A DNA stretch of 23,106 nucleotides from Candidatus Peregrinibacteria bacterium (GCA_014729615.1 WJJQ01000061.1:1-23106); one strand, 5' to 3'; positions 14,345-21,759 are shown, counted from the stretch's first letter. Translations and numbers: made by a program. Notes: generated by a model from the sequence alone, not told the origin.

Positions 14345-15031
14345 ATGAAATATATTGAATCGGGAAAATACAGAAAAGAGCTTGAACAAGCCAAGCAAAC
14401 GTTAGATTTGGCTCAGGAGCTAAATCTTGATAATGCCACTGAATTACAGAACGATTTTGAAATTATTTCCGCTAGAAATCGGACACATCAGGCAATATTG
14501 AACACATTGCGTAAACGAGTTCACGTTGAGAAAGAAGGTGGTCCGGAAAAAGCGGCGGCTTTTGTTTTTAATCAAGATATTGTCAGTGGGAATGGTGTTA
14601 TTTACGTAAATGAAACAACGCTTGATAATTATTCCGATGCGATGCATTTCGCGGCGCATGAAAATATGCACTTAAGGTCAAGATTTACACATGAGACTTT
14701 TGAAAAAATATTTGAAAGACTTGGTAAGCAAAATAGAGACTTGTTGCATGAAGCACTGGGGATCAGTGATAAAGATGGTGAATTCTGGCTGGAAGGTTTC
14801 AATGAAGCAGCGACCATTCGTGAACATGGCAAAATTGAAAATTGCGCTTACAACGACGATGAAGTGCCTGTAGCATTAAGGCTGGAAAAGCTATGCCAAG
14901 ACAAATTACATACTTCATTGATTGTTGCATATTCAAATCGAGAAAAAGACCTATTCGAGCAATTGTTGCATGAACTTTGTGATCAGTTACTAATAGAAAA
15001 GCTTAAAAATAGTTTATCTCTGGCGGCTTAA
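14345..15031 (+). CDS. Putative zinc metallopeptidase with HEXXH motif (gluzincin-like)
   Basis: I do not know a named family for this 228-residue protein. It carries a HEXXH zinc-peptidase motif, His105-Glu106-Asn-Met-His109, in the context FAAHENMHLRSRF. About 40 residues later is LEGFNEAAT (Glu150 or Glu154), which looks like the third-ligand EGx(N/T)E motif of small gluzincins. An N-terminal helical region (1-60) and a strand-rich GNGVIYVNETTLDN segment before the motif also fit a minigluzincin layout. No signal peptide is present, so it should act inside the cell. The stop codon shares one base with the start of the UPF0489 gene (TAATG), which means translational coupling and probably a shared task. 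A promoter and Shine-Dalgarno support the start. Confidence 0.65.
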   Translation: MKYIESGKYRKELEQAKQTLDLAQELNLDNATELQNDFEIISARNRTHQAILNTLRKRVHVEKEGGPEKAAAFVFNQDIVSGNGVIYVNETTLDNYSDAMHFAAHENMHLRSRFTHETFEKIFERLGKQNRDLLHEALGISDKDGEFWLEGFNEAATIREHGKIENCAYNDDEVPVALRLEKLCQDKLHTSLIVAYSNREKDLFEQLLHELCDQLLIEKLKNSLSLAA

Positions 15032-15753
15032 TGCGATACAAGCAAGACTTTACTCTAGACATTCCGGTTTCAAATAATGCTTTCGATTTCGACATAAGGA
15101 AAAATAAGAAAATTCATGTACCCGCGCTCATCATGGGGTCAATTGCAGATGTGGAAATTGGGGACAAAGTTGCTTTCGAAGCGCTCGACGATGAAGGGCA
15201 AATCAGAACTTGTCGGGGTCTTAAAAATTTTGTCGAACTGAAAAATACAAAACCTCCCACCTTCATTTTTGATAATCACAACCACGCCTTCTTTTTTTGG
15301 CATTTGGCTTTGGCAAACACAAGAATTATGAGTGGAGCAACGCTTATTCATATTGATCAACATAAAGACTTGCGCCAACCTACACAAAGACCGCAATGGA
15401 GTCTTACAGAGCATAATCTTGATGAGGTTTTTTCATATACAAATAACGTATTAAATGTGGGTGATTTTATTAAGCCGGCTCTTGAAACAGGGTTAATTAA
15501 GAGTGTTCACATAATTGATAGTGAAAAAAGTTTAAGCGAATTCGCCGATCAAGAAATCGATTGGAGTAATACGATCCTTGATTTGGATTTGGATTTTTTT
15601 TCGGAAGAAATGGATTACATTTCATCTGAAAAAAAGGTGGCATTTATAAAAAAATGCTATTCAAAAACTCAGCTGGCAACACTAGCCACGTCTCCTTTTT
15701 TTATTGACCAGGAAAGGGCCATTTATTGGCTGAGAAAAGTGCTGAGCACTTAG
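15031..15753 (+). CDS. UPF0489 family protein, arginase/deacetylase-like metal-binding pattern
   Basis: This 240-residue protein fits the UPF0489 (C5orf22-type) family: FIFDNHNHAFFFW (Asp81, His83, His85), LIHIDQHKDL (His107, Asp109, His111, Asp113) and ILDLDLDFF (Asp184, Asp186, Asp188). The family function is unproven. The alternating His/Asp pairs resemble metal ligands of the ureohydrolase/deacetylase fold, so a metal hydrolase acting on an amide or guanidino bond is a reasonable guess. The start overlaps the stop of the upstream putative metallopeptidase by one base, with no separate ribosome site. The last 4 nt overlap the convergent rsmE gene through shared stop bases TTAG. It has no signal peptide. 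Confidence 0.82.
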   Translation: MRYKQDFTLDIPVSNNAFDFDIRKNKKIHVPALIMGSIADVEIGDKVAFEALDDEGQIRTCRGLKNFVELKNTKPPTFIFDNHNHAFFFWHLALANTRIMSGATLIHIDQHKDLRQPTQRPQWSLTEHNLDEVFSYTNNVLNVGDFIKPALETGLIKSVHIIDSEKSLSEFADQEIDWSNTILDLDLDFFSEEMDYISSEKKVAFIKKCYSKTQLATLATSPFFIDQERAIYWLRKVLST

Positions 15754-16490
15754 GCGCGTTGCAATGAAGCCAAACCAATCGAAAGAATCATGGCTGTTTC
15801 CATTCGTAGAATTCGGTTACCAAGTGAAAAAATTTGTGCGTTGGATTTTTCAATTAATGCTTTCTCGTCATCACTGAAACCTCCTTCGGGGCCGATTAGA
15901 ATTGTTATTTCTTCATCCGGAAAAACGGGCGGTATTTGGTTATTAGAATTGGCTCTTTCCATAGCCACAAAAATTTTTTTATTATCACTGTTTTTCAAAA
16001 ATTCGCGCAATGAAAGCTCGGTTTTTAATATCGGTATTATTCCGCGTTCAGATTGCTCTGCAGCTTCTTTGGCAATCTTTTCAAGCCTGTCTGTTCGCAG
16101 ATTATGCTTTAAATTTGTAAAATCACTGGTCAGCAATTGAATGGTTTTGACGCCCAACTCTGTAGCTTTTTGAATTATAAAACTAAGTTTGTCGGGCTTG
16201 TTTGGTATGCAAACAGCCAAATTTAGATCATTGCTAAACTCACTTTTATTTTCTTTTTGCTCGACCAAATGTAAGGAAACCTCTTTTTTATGCGCATTGA
16301 TCACTTTATAGTTGAATTCAATAAATGGCCTTGTTTCAAGTGTCCTTATTAATGTCAACAAATCTCCGGGCTTTACTCGCAGAACTTTGGTCAGTTGATC
16401 AATCAGCTCTTTATTATTTATATGAGAAATACTCAGTTCATTTTTTCCAACATTAATTTCATCGCCAACAAAAAAACGGTACAAGCGCAT
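15750..16490 (-). CDS. rsmE: 16S rRNA m3U1498 methyltransferase RsmE
   Basis: This is a 246-residue SPOUT-class methyltransferase that N3-methylates U1498 of 16S rRNA using S-adenosylmethionine. Family motifs are clear. There is an N-terminal PUA-like part beginning MRLYRFFV with LRVKPGD. Then come KLSFIIQKATELGVKTI, the EQSERG motif, IGPEGGFSDDE and the C-terminal knot sequence LGNRILRMETA. Length is normal. The ATG at 16490 lies 2 nt after the end of the PBP1A gene, so the two form an operon with rsmE second. It is convergent with the UPF0489 gene and overlaps it by 4 nt. Confidence 0.95.
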   Translation of the reverse strand: MRLYRFFVGDEINVGKNELSISHINNKELIDQLTKVLRVKPGDLLTLIRTLETRPFIEFNYKVINAHKKEVSLHLVEQKENKSEFSNDLNLAVCIPNKPDKLSFIIQKATELGVKTIQLLTSDFTNLKHNLRTDRLEKIAKEAAEQSERGIIPILKTELSLREFLKNSDNKKIFVAMERANSNNQIPPVFPDEEITILIGPEGGFSDDEKALIEKSNAQIFSLGNRILRMETAMILSIGLASLQRA

Positions 16491-16492
16491 AA

Positions 16493-18982
16493 TTAAAAGC
16501 CGTATGGAATTGAGTTAATATCATTATCATCACCACCGAAGTTATCTTCAATTTTATCCGGGATTTCAGGTATATCGACGGGTTCATTCTTAATCACTTC
16601 ACCGGTTGAAGGATCCCTATCGCGACTTTGCACAAAATCCGATTCTTCAGGTTTAATAATTTCTTCTTCATCTTCATCTTCGTCCTCTTCCACTTTTTTA
16701 AATTGTGCGTCATGATTGCGCCATTCAAACCAGCTTGGATAAACTTCACGGCCGCGCCAGATTAAACCCTCCGGCTCCGGAAATGGTTCGTCTTCTTTTT
16801 CTTCCAGTACGCGTGTCATAAATGCTTTCCAAATGGGCGCGGCTCCGGTCAAACCCCATGAGTTCCAATATAAATGGCTACCGTCACTGTTCCCAACCCA
16901 TGCGCCAACAGCAATACTGGGCGTATAACCAATAGTTAATAAGTTATTGGGATAATTCGTTCTACCCACCTTTTTGTTTGAAGTACCCGTTTTAGCCGCA
17001 ACCGTATGCCCGGGAATTGTAAGGCCCGCCCGCCAGCTTCCTCCCGGTCTTGCATAAACATCGGAAAGAATATTATTAATTATGTATGCAACCTGCGGAT
17101 CAATAGCATCAATGGCGGATTCAGGATCAAATTTTTCGATTATTTCACCATCTCTGTCACGAATTTCAATTATTGGATTCACCGGCATTCTTTTTCCCCC
17201 GTTGGCAAACACGCTATAGCCCCCCACTAATTCAAGAAGAGTTAATTCTCCACTCCCAATAGCCATTGCTGGGCCATAATGAAATGTCCAGCCCCTTTCT
17301 TCGGCATTTTTGTTAAAGTCATTTTTAAATTCTCGCAAGCTGTGTATTCCTACTTGATCCAAAAAATCTAATAGTTTTTCCTCCTCCCCGGCAATATAAA
17401 AAGCTTTGATTGCCGGAATATTACGCGACATTGCCAAGGCATGGCGTACTATCATGTCACCTTTAAACGTGTTGTCTGAGTTATTGGGAATATAATTTCT
17501 TGTAAAAGCTGTCTTTTCATCTGAAATAAAAGTGCCCGAACCGATCCCCGCGTTTTGAATCGCGGCCGCGTATACAAGAGGTTTGAACGATGATCCCGGT
17601 TGTCTTAAACTGGTTGCAACGTTAACCTGCCCGTCAATTTCAGACCTCCAATAATTTTGAGATCCCACCATTGCCAAAATCTGACCCGTTTTTGGATCAA
17701 TGGCAACAATAGCACCATTATTGGCATGAAAAGTCCTTTGGTTATACTCATCCCGTTCCGCCAAAACTTCTTCGGCTATACTTTGCATTTTGGGATCAAG
17801 TGAAGTCACTACTTCAAAACCTCCTCGGGCAACAAGTTCTTTGCCATATTTCTCTTCAAGCAATTCCAAAACGTAAAAAACAAAATGAGGCGCTTCAATT
17901 TTATGAACCGGATCGCGGAATTTAAGGTCAAAAGCATCTGCCCAAGCCTGATCGGCCTCCTCCCGCGTTATATGTTTATCGTCCACCATTCTGTCCAGAA
18001 CAAGATCTTTTCTTCCTTTAGCATACATATTGTCGGAAGGGGAGTCGCAGGTGCCTTCCTCTTTCAGGCACACTCCCATTAATTCGGCTTTATTTTGCCC
18101 ATAAGGAGAATAATACGAAGGTGCCTTGGGTAAAGAAGCCAAAATTGCCGACTCGGCAAGAGTCAATTGATCGGATGTTTTATTAAAAAAGGTTTTGGCC
18201 GCGGCCTCTATTCCATACGCATTGGATCCGTATGGTATCTTGTTCAAATAGAGTTCCAAAATTTCATCTTTTGAAAAATTCCATTCGATTTGCATCGCAA
18301 GTATTAATTCCTTAATCTTTCTTTCATAAGTTTTCTCGGGCGATAAGAAAACATTTTTCGCTAATTGTTGAGTAATTGTTGAAGCCCCTTGCTTAATTTC
18401 TTCTTCTTCAAGATTCTTTAATTGAGCTCGTATAATTCCGATCACATCAAAACCAAAGTGATGATAAAAGTTTTTATCTTCCATTGATAATGTGGCATTA
18501 ATAGCGTGCTCCGAAATATATGAAAGCGGAACCTGTTTTCTGTTCTCTTCAGCAAAAACACTATATAAAACATTACCTTCCCGATCATATATTATTGTTG
18601 TTTCGGCAAAATCATTTGATCGCAATTCATTAACACTGGGTAAATTTAAACCGAACATTACATAAATACCAAGAATTCCGAAAAAACCAAGCAAAACGAG
18701 ACCCGCAAAAACTTTAAATACATTTAAAATCGGCTTCTTTGCCTTCCCCAAATACGCCCCATATTTTCTCTCAAAAACATGCCGAATTTTATGTTCCTTT
18801 TTCGGTTCTAAATTGATTTTATTACTTAACTTAATCTTTCCGGATTTTTTTTGTGAAACCTTTGGTTTTTTATTACTTTTCTTAGCCGGTTTTTTCTTTG
18901 CTTTAGACTCTACACTTTTTTTTGTAGGTTTTTGCACTTTCTTTGCTGCCTTTGAATTTTTTTTAACCCTTTTTTTTGCCAT
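16493..18982 (-). CDS. Class A penicillin-binding protein (PBP1A), bifunctional peptidoglycan synthase
   Basis: This 829-residue protein polymerises and cross-links peptidoglycan at the outer face of the membrane. A long cytoplasmic tail (1-~85) is extremely rich in Lys. The anchor helix is at about 88-110. The GT51 glycosyltransferase follows with MEDKNFYHHFGFD (near 166), GASTITQQLAKN (near 199) and ELYLNKIPYGSNAYGIEAAA. The transpeptidase has the active-site SSFK in RQPGSSFKP (near 460), the second motif in MSRNIPA, and KTGT in AAKTGTSN (near 664). The C-terminal ~75 residues are acidic and low complexity (EEDEDEDEEE), ending IPYGF. The start is favoured by a -10 box only 6 nt upstream. 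It forms an operon with rsmE. Confidence 0.95.
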   Translation of the reverse strand: MAKKRVKKNSKAAKKVQKPTKKSVESKAKKKPAKKSNKKPKVSQKKSGKIKLSNKINLEPKKEHKIRHVFERKYGAYLGKAKKPILNVFKVFAGLVLLGFFGILGIYVMFGLNLPSVNELRSNDFAETTIIYDREGNVLYSVFAEENRKQVPLSYISEHAINATLSMEDKNFYHHFGFDVIGIIRAQLKNLEEEEIKQGASTITQQLAKNVFLSPEKTYERKIKELILAMQIEWNFSKDEILELYLNKIPYGSNAYGIEAAAKTFFNKTSDQLTLAESAILASLPKAPSYYSPYGQNKAELMGVCLKEEGTCDSPSDNMYAKGRKDLVLDRMVDDKHITREEADQAWADAFDLKFRDPVHKIEAPHFVFYVLELLEEKYGKELVARGGFEVVTSLDPKMQSIAEEVLAERDEYNQRTFHANNGAIVAIDPKTGQILAMVGSQNYWRSEIDGQVNVATSLRQPGSSFKPLVYAAAIQNAGIGSGTFISDEKTAFTRNYIPNNSDNTFKGDMIVRHALAMSRNIPAIKAFYIAGEEEKLLDFLDQVGIHSLREFKNDFNKNAEERGWTFHYGPAMAIGSGELTLLELVGGYSVFANGGKRMPVNPIIEIRDRDGEIIEKFDPESAIDAIDPQVAYIINNILSDVYARPGGSWRAGLTIPGHTVAAKTGTSNKKVGRTNYPNNLLTIGYTPSIAVGAWVGNSDGSHLYWNSWGLTGAAPIWKAFMTRVLEEKEDEPFPEPEGLIWRGREVYPSWFEWRNHDAQFKKVEEDEDEDEEEIIKPEESDFVQSRDRDPSTGEVIKNEPVDIPEIPDKIEDNFGGDDNDINSIPYGF

Positions 18983-18988
18983 GAATCT

Positions 18989-19016
18989 ATTAAAGCATTT
19001 TTTCAGATTTGTTCAA
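18989..19016 (-). promoter_or_regulatory. Promoter of the pbp1A-rsmE operon, leaderless spacing
   Basis: On the minus strand TTGAAC (19011-19016), 16-bp spacer, TTTAAT (18989-18994), then 6 nt to the ATG at 18982. The expected transcript has no leader. The -35 directly adjoins the T-tract of the upstream gene's terminator. Confidence 0.55.
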
Positions 19017-19017
19017 T

Positions 19018-19051
19018 AAAAAACCCGACATCAAAATAATGATCTCGGGTT
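19018..19051 (-). terminator. Intrinsic terminator downstream of the H1-like gene
   Basis: On the minus strand AACCCGA (19022-19028 complement pairing with 19045-19051) forms a 7-bp GC-containing stem. An inner CAT/ATG pairing extends it, and it is followed by a run of six T. The plus strand also has a T-rich tail (TTCTTTTTT at 19050-19058), so it may work in both directions. It separates the H1-like gene from the pbp1A promoter. Confidence 0.75.
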
Positions 19052-19070
19052 CTTTTTTAAAAAGAATTTA

Positions 19071-19211
19071 CTATTTCTTTTTTGGAGCTGCTTTTTTAAC
19101 TGCTTTTTTCACAGCCTTTTTAGCTTTTGGAGCCGCTTTTTTTACGGCTTTTTTAGCTTTTGTGGCCGCTTTTTTAACCGGCTTGGTTATTTTTTTCTTT
19201 GCAGGAGCCAT
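19071..19211 (-). CDS. Histone H1-like Lys/Ala-rich small protein
   Basis: From the ATG at 19211 the product is 46 residues, beginning MAPAKKKITKPVKKAATKAK and continuing with tandem AKKAVKKAAPK-type units to a PKKK end. Nearly all residues are Lys, Ala, Pro, Val and Thr, like the tail of histone H1 and of bacterial H1-like proteins (HC1, AlgP-type tails). It probably binds DNA or RNA non-specifically as a small nucleoid protein. An upstream ATG at 19295 would add 28 hydrophobic residues and run into the rnhA start region. I reject it because a possible -10 (TAATAT, 19226-19231) and the family start favour 19211. A good terminator follows. The opposite strand of this repeat is open but meaningless. 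Confidence 0.7.
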   Translation of the reverse strand: MAPAKKKITKPVKKAATKAKKAVKKAAPKAKKAVKKAVKKAAPKKK

Positions 19212-19293
19212 GTATTTAGGGTTAAATATTAGGGCGAAAAAAAATACTAAAGAACATAATATCAGACATTTTACATTAATGCAAAGAAACCGC

Positions 19294-19752
19294 ATGGTAA
19301 CTATTTATACAGATGGAAGTTGCAAGGGAAATCCCGGCCCCGGTGGCTGGGCGGCCATATTCCTTAATGAAAGCCAAAACCAGCCGATCAAAGTTTTAAA
19401 GGGATCATCAATAAACACCACAAATAACAGAATGGAAATGGCGGCAATTATCGAAGCTCTGGAATATGTAAAAAAAGAATTCGGCAAAGAAAGAGTAAAA
19501 ATAATCAGCGATTCCAATCTGTTGGTTCAATCGCTTAATCTGGGTTGGAAAAGAAAAGCCAATTTAGATTTATGGGAAAAATTAGACGATGCTCGAAAAA
19601 ACTTACAGGTGGAATATTCCTGGGTTAAAGGGCATGCTACAAATAAATGGAATAATGAATGCGATAAAATCGCAAACAAAGAAGCGGACAACCCATCCGG
19701 TGAAATGTCCGCTTATGATAATTCAAACCCAAATCAAGATACTCTTTTTTAA
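19294..19752 (+). CDS. rnhA: Ribonuclease HI
   Basis: This 152-residue RNase HI degrades the RNA strand of RNA-DNA hybrids, removing primers and R-loops. The full catalytic set is visible: Asp7 in IYTDGSCKGNPGPGGWA, Glu48 in NRMEMAAI, Asp73 in ISDSNLL, His114 in WVKGHATNKWN and Asp124 in NNECDKIA. Length is typical. The frame is open far upstream, but that part is the antisense of the H1-like repeat and not part of the protein. The real start is the ATG at 19294 or the one at 19279 (MQRNRM...). The last 4 nt overlap the convergent trxA gene through shared stops (TTAA). Confidence 0.93.
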   Translation: MVTIYTDGSCKGNPGPGGWAAIFLNESQNQPIKVLKGSSINTTNNRMEMAAIIEALEYVKKEFGKERVKIISDSNLLVQSLNLGWKRKANLDLWEKLDDARKNLQVEYSWVKGHATNKWNNECDKIANKEADNPSGEMSAYDNSNPNQDTLF

Positions 19753-20066
19753 AGCTCGTCTAATTTTGCTTTTAATTGTTCTTCACTTTGAAAACCAACA
19801 AGTTTGTCCGCCATTTCTCCACCTTTGAAAATAATTAAAGTCGGAATGCTTTGAATGCCATGCTGACCGGCTATTTCAGGATTTTCATCAACATCCAGTT
19901 TTCCGATTTTTACCTTGCCTTTATATTCACCGGCCAATTTTTCAATAACCGGCCCCATCATTTTACAAGGTCCGCACCAGGGCGCGAAAAAATCAACCAG
20001 TACAGGCATGTCTGATTGCAAAACCTCGTCATTGAAGTTTGAATCAGTAAAAGTTACTTCACTCAT
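19749..20066 (-). CDS. trxA: Thioredoxin
   Basis: This 105-residue protein is of normal thioredoxin length and sequence: FFAPWCGPCKMM with redox Cys31 and Cys34, the DVDENPEIAGQHGIQSIPT segment with the cis-Pro after Ile, and the closing GFQSEEQLKAKLDEL. It reduces disulfides in cytoplasmic proteins, using thioredoxin reductase (not in this window). The ATG at 20066 (MSEVTF) is the natural start. There is no Shine-Dalgarno site and the ~30-nt leader is AT-rich. A TATAAT box and a 15-bp palindrome lie upstream. It ends overlapping rnhA by 4 nt. Confidence 0.96.
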   Translation of the reverse strand: MSEVTFTDSNFNDEVLQSDMPVLVDFFAPWCGPCKMMGPVIEKLAGEYKGKVKIGKLDVDENPEIAGQHGIQSIPTLIIFKGGEMADKLVGFQSEEQLKAKLDEL

Positions 20067-20095
20067 GATAAAAAGATTAAATTACAGATGAATTC

Positions 20096-20122
20096 ATTAT
20101 AATTGAATTTCAATAATTGAAA
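20096..20122 (-). promoter_or_regulatory. Possible trxA promoter with a palindrome over the spacer/-35 region
   Basis: A minus-strand TATAAT box lies at 20096-20101. The perfect palindrome TTTCAATAATTGAAA (7-1-7) at 20108-20122 covers most of the spacer and reaches the -35 position, where no good hexamer is seen. It could be an operator. AT-rich palindromes of this size also occur by chance. Confidence 0.4.
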
Positions 20123-20162
20123 ACCCAAAACCAAAAAAATGCGTAGATAAAAAAGTAACACT

Positions 20163-20219
20163 TTCAAACCACTAGCATGGTTTATATAATTTTTATATAA
20201 ATTGTGCTAGTGCTTTGAA
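20163..20219. repeat. 57-nt near-perfect palindrome (long hairpin)
   Basis: The arms pair as TTCAAA (20163-20168) with TTTGAA (20214-20219), CACTAGCA (20170-20177) with TGCTAGTG (20205-20212), and TTTATATAA (20181-20189) with TTATATAAA (20193-20201), around a TTT loop. The only breaks are one C/C and the triplets TGG/TTG, which form three G-U wobble pairs in plus-strand RNA but C/A mismatches in minus-strand RNA. No T-tract follows on either side. It lies between trxA and the end of the 422-residue gene. The rest of the gap (20220-20284) shows nothing recognisable. Confidence 0.85.
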
Positions 20220-20284
20220 CAGGGGTCGCCAAACACTCCACTACCTTGGATGAGGCAAAGGATGCAATGAAAAAAAAGGAAATA

Positions 20285-21553
20285 TTACTTTTCGCCTTCC
20301 CCGGGTTTTTGCAAAACAACAGGCTTTGCTCTTTCGAAATAATCCTCAAGGTCTGTCTTGAAAGTGTCAAAGTTTTGATGATTATAACCAAGATACGATT
20401 TTCGAAGCAGTCTTAAAAAAGACAATTTTTTCAACACAGTTCTGTATTTCGATTTACGTAATTCCTTTCTGTCTTTGTAAACAGGACTGAAATCAAATTT
20501 AAAAAGAACAAGACTTTGTTCAATTTCCAGAATTTTAGCGGGCATTTTTTCGGCAGGATCTCCGTTTTGCATAATAATCCTGAAAAAATGAATTATATTG
20601 TCGTTTGCTCCCGACGTGCGGCCTATGCAAACCAGGTTTTGCGCAGGGAGGCCTTGTAAAAACCAAGTACGCAAGAATGGATCGCCACTTTCCCTGTCTT
20701 TGCCGAAAGAAAGGCTCACTAAAAAATTATCTTCACCACCCAGGGCTTTCAACATTTCGATTTTCGATTTCATGTCTTCTTTTTCTCCATACAAAGCGGT
20801 GAATACCTTTTCCGGCAACTCTTTATCAATTTTCTTAAATTCTTTCATTGAAACAAAACGCCCTTCTTTAACCTTATAAGCCAATTTAATTAACGTTTGA
20901 GCATCAAGCTCGGGGAAAAAAAGGCCAAGACTTTTCAGTACTCTTTCATACATTTTTCCCATTACCGTTTCCATTGCTTCTTGTGTATCTTCAAAATAAG
21001 AACCCAGATGAGAAACATTTATTACGTTTCCGTTATCCAAATATAAATGAAGTATGAATTCCTCATCATCGAATTCATGACCTTTCAGAAAGTTTAAATA
21101 AACCGCAAAACATTCACGCGTTTCAGGCATAAAAACAATACTGCCTTCATATAATTGAATCTTTCCCCGCCCTTTAGGATTAATTTTTCCGTAATTGTTT
21201 ACAATTTCAACCGTGCAATCAAACTCTTTAATCAACATACCCACTTTCATAAAAAGAGCATCCGCCAAATATTCGTTTCGCACCCTTACAAAATCCCTTA
21301 AAAAATCATCAAAAAGATTCAAAAAGTCACTTAATACATATCGATCCTTGGTGTAAGTAGTAAATGACAATTCCTCACCTTTAATGTGAAGGTCCTTCAT
21401 GTCTCCGAAATAAATTACCTCGCCCATGTCTTGGGCGCCCTTTCCCTTCAAACGAAAATTTTGCCTATCAATAACAATCTCACCTTCCTTTTCAAGCAAG
21501 ATCTTATTCAAAGGATTCAATTTTTTATATTTTAGACTATATGTTAGCGCCAT
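20285..21553 (-). CDS. Unknown 422-residue cytoplasmic protein
   Basis: I do not recognise a family. The protein has no signal peptide or membrane helix. The N-terminal ~100 residues look strand-rich with short charged turns (EGEIVIDRQNFRLKGKG, ELSFTTYTKDRYVLSDFL), like a small beta-barrel or PH-like fold. The middle mixes strands and amphipathic helices (YLNFLKGHEFDDEEFILHLY, METVMGKMYERVLKSLGLFF). The C-terminal part (about 345-400) is basic and helical (YKDRKELRKSKYRTVLKKLS), possibly for nucleic-acid or membrane contact. Codon use and composition resemble the neighbours, so it is a real gene. The start at 21553 has no Shine-Dalgarno site or clear promoter. It is divergent from the amidase gene, 256 nt away. 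Confidence 0.8.
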   Translation of the reverse strand: MALTYSLKYKKLNPLNKILLEKEGEIVIDRQNFRLKGKGAQDMGEVIYFGDMKDLHIKGEELSFTTYTKDRYVLSDFLNLFDDFLRDFVRVRNEYLADALFMKVGMLIKEFDCTVEIVNNYGKINPKGRGKIQLYEGSIVFMPETRECFAVYLNFLKGHEFDDEEFILHLYLDNGNVINVSHLGSYFEDTQEAMETVMGKMYERVLKSLGLFFPELDAQTLIKLAYKVKEGRFVSMKEFKKIDKELPEKVFTALYGEKEDMKSKIEMLKALGGEDNFLVSLSFGKDRESGDPFLRTWFLQGLPAQNLVCIGRTSGANDNIIHFFRIIMQNGDPAEKMPAKILEIEQSLVLFKFDFSPVYKDRKELRKSKYRTVLKKLSFLRLLRKSYLGYNHQNFDTFKTDLEDYFERAKPVVLQKPGEGEK

Positions 21554-21689
21554 AAAATTACGCTTAATCGGGTTTTATTCATGTGTTAAAAGGATTTCCC
21601 TGCAAGGACTTACACAATATACAAGAATTTTTAACAAATGCAAATATTTCATTAAAGTATACAGGCACACATTTTACCCGCAAGTGCAA

Positions 21690-21716
21690 GTTTTTGTTTT
21701 GTTTATAAGCAAAAAC
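21690..21716. repeat. 7-bp inverted repeat in the 422-residue gene/amidase intergenic region
   Basis: GTTTTTG (21690-21696) and CAAAAAC (21710-21716) are inverted copies with a 13-nt AT-rich loop. It lies 14 nt upstream of the amidase -35. The remainder of 21554-21730 holds no gene that I can see. Confidence 0.35.
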
Positions 21717-21730
21717 ATCTTTAGGGTGGA

Positions 21731-21759
21731 TTGAAAAAAGTACTGAATTTTGTTATAAT
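21731..21759 (+). promoter_or_regulatory. Strong promoter of the amidase gene
   Basis: TTGAAA (21731-21736), 17-bp spacer, TATAAT (21754-21759). The transcript should start near 21766, giving a leader of about 44 nt without a Shine-Dalgarno site. Confidence 0.8.

Noticed and set aside
19009..19293. Extended N-terminus of RNase HI with Phe/Ala-rich repeats (GAAFLTAFF...)
   Set aside because: It is the antisense of the Lys/Ala repeat of the H1-like gene plus its upstream region. RNase HI normally begins directly before the TDGS motif.
20163..20219. Intrinsic terminator for the 422-residue gene or for trxA
   Set aside because: There is no T-tract after the stem on either strand and the stem top is AT-rich; it is reported as a palindrome of unknown role.
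20205..20284. tRNA or tmRNA-like sequence (GTTCAAA on the minus strand)
   Set aside because: The flanking bases do not form a T-arm stem and no acceptor or anticodon arm could be built.
20182..20391. Minus-strand 69-codon frame with a plausible-looking end (ASFASSKVVECLATP...)
   Set aside because: Its first half overlaps the 422-residue gene in another frame and its end runs through the 57-nt palindrome. No promoter or start site was seen.
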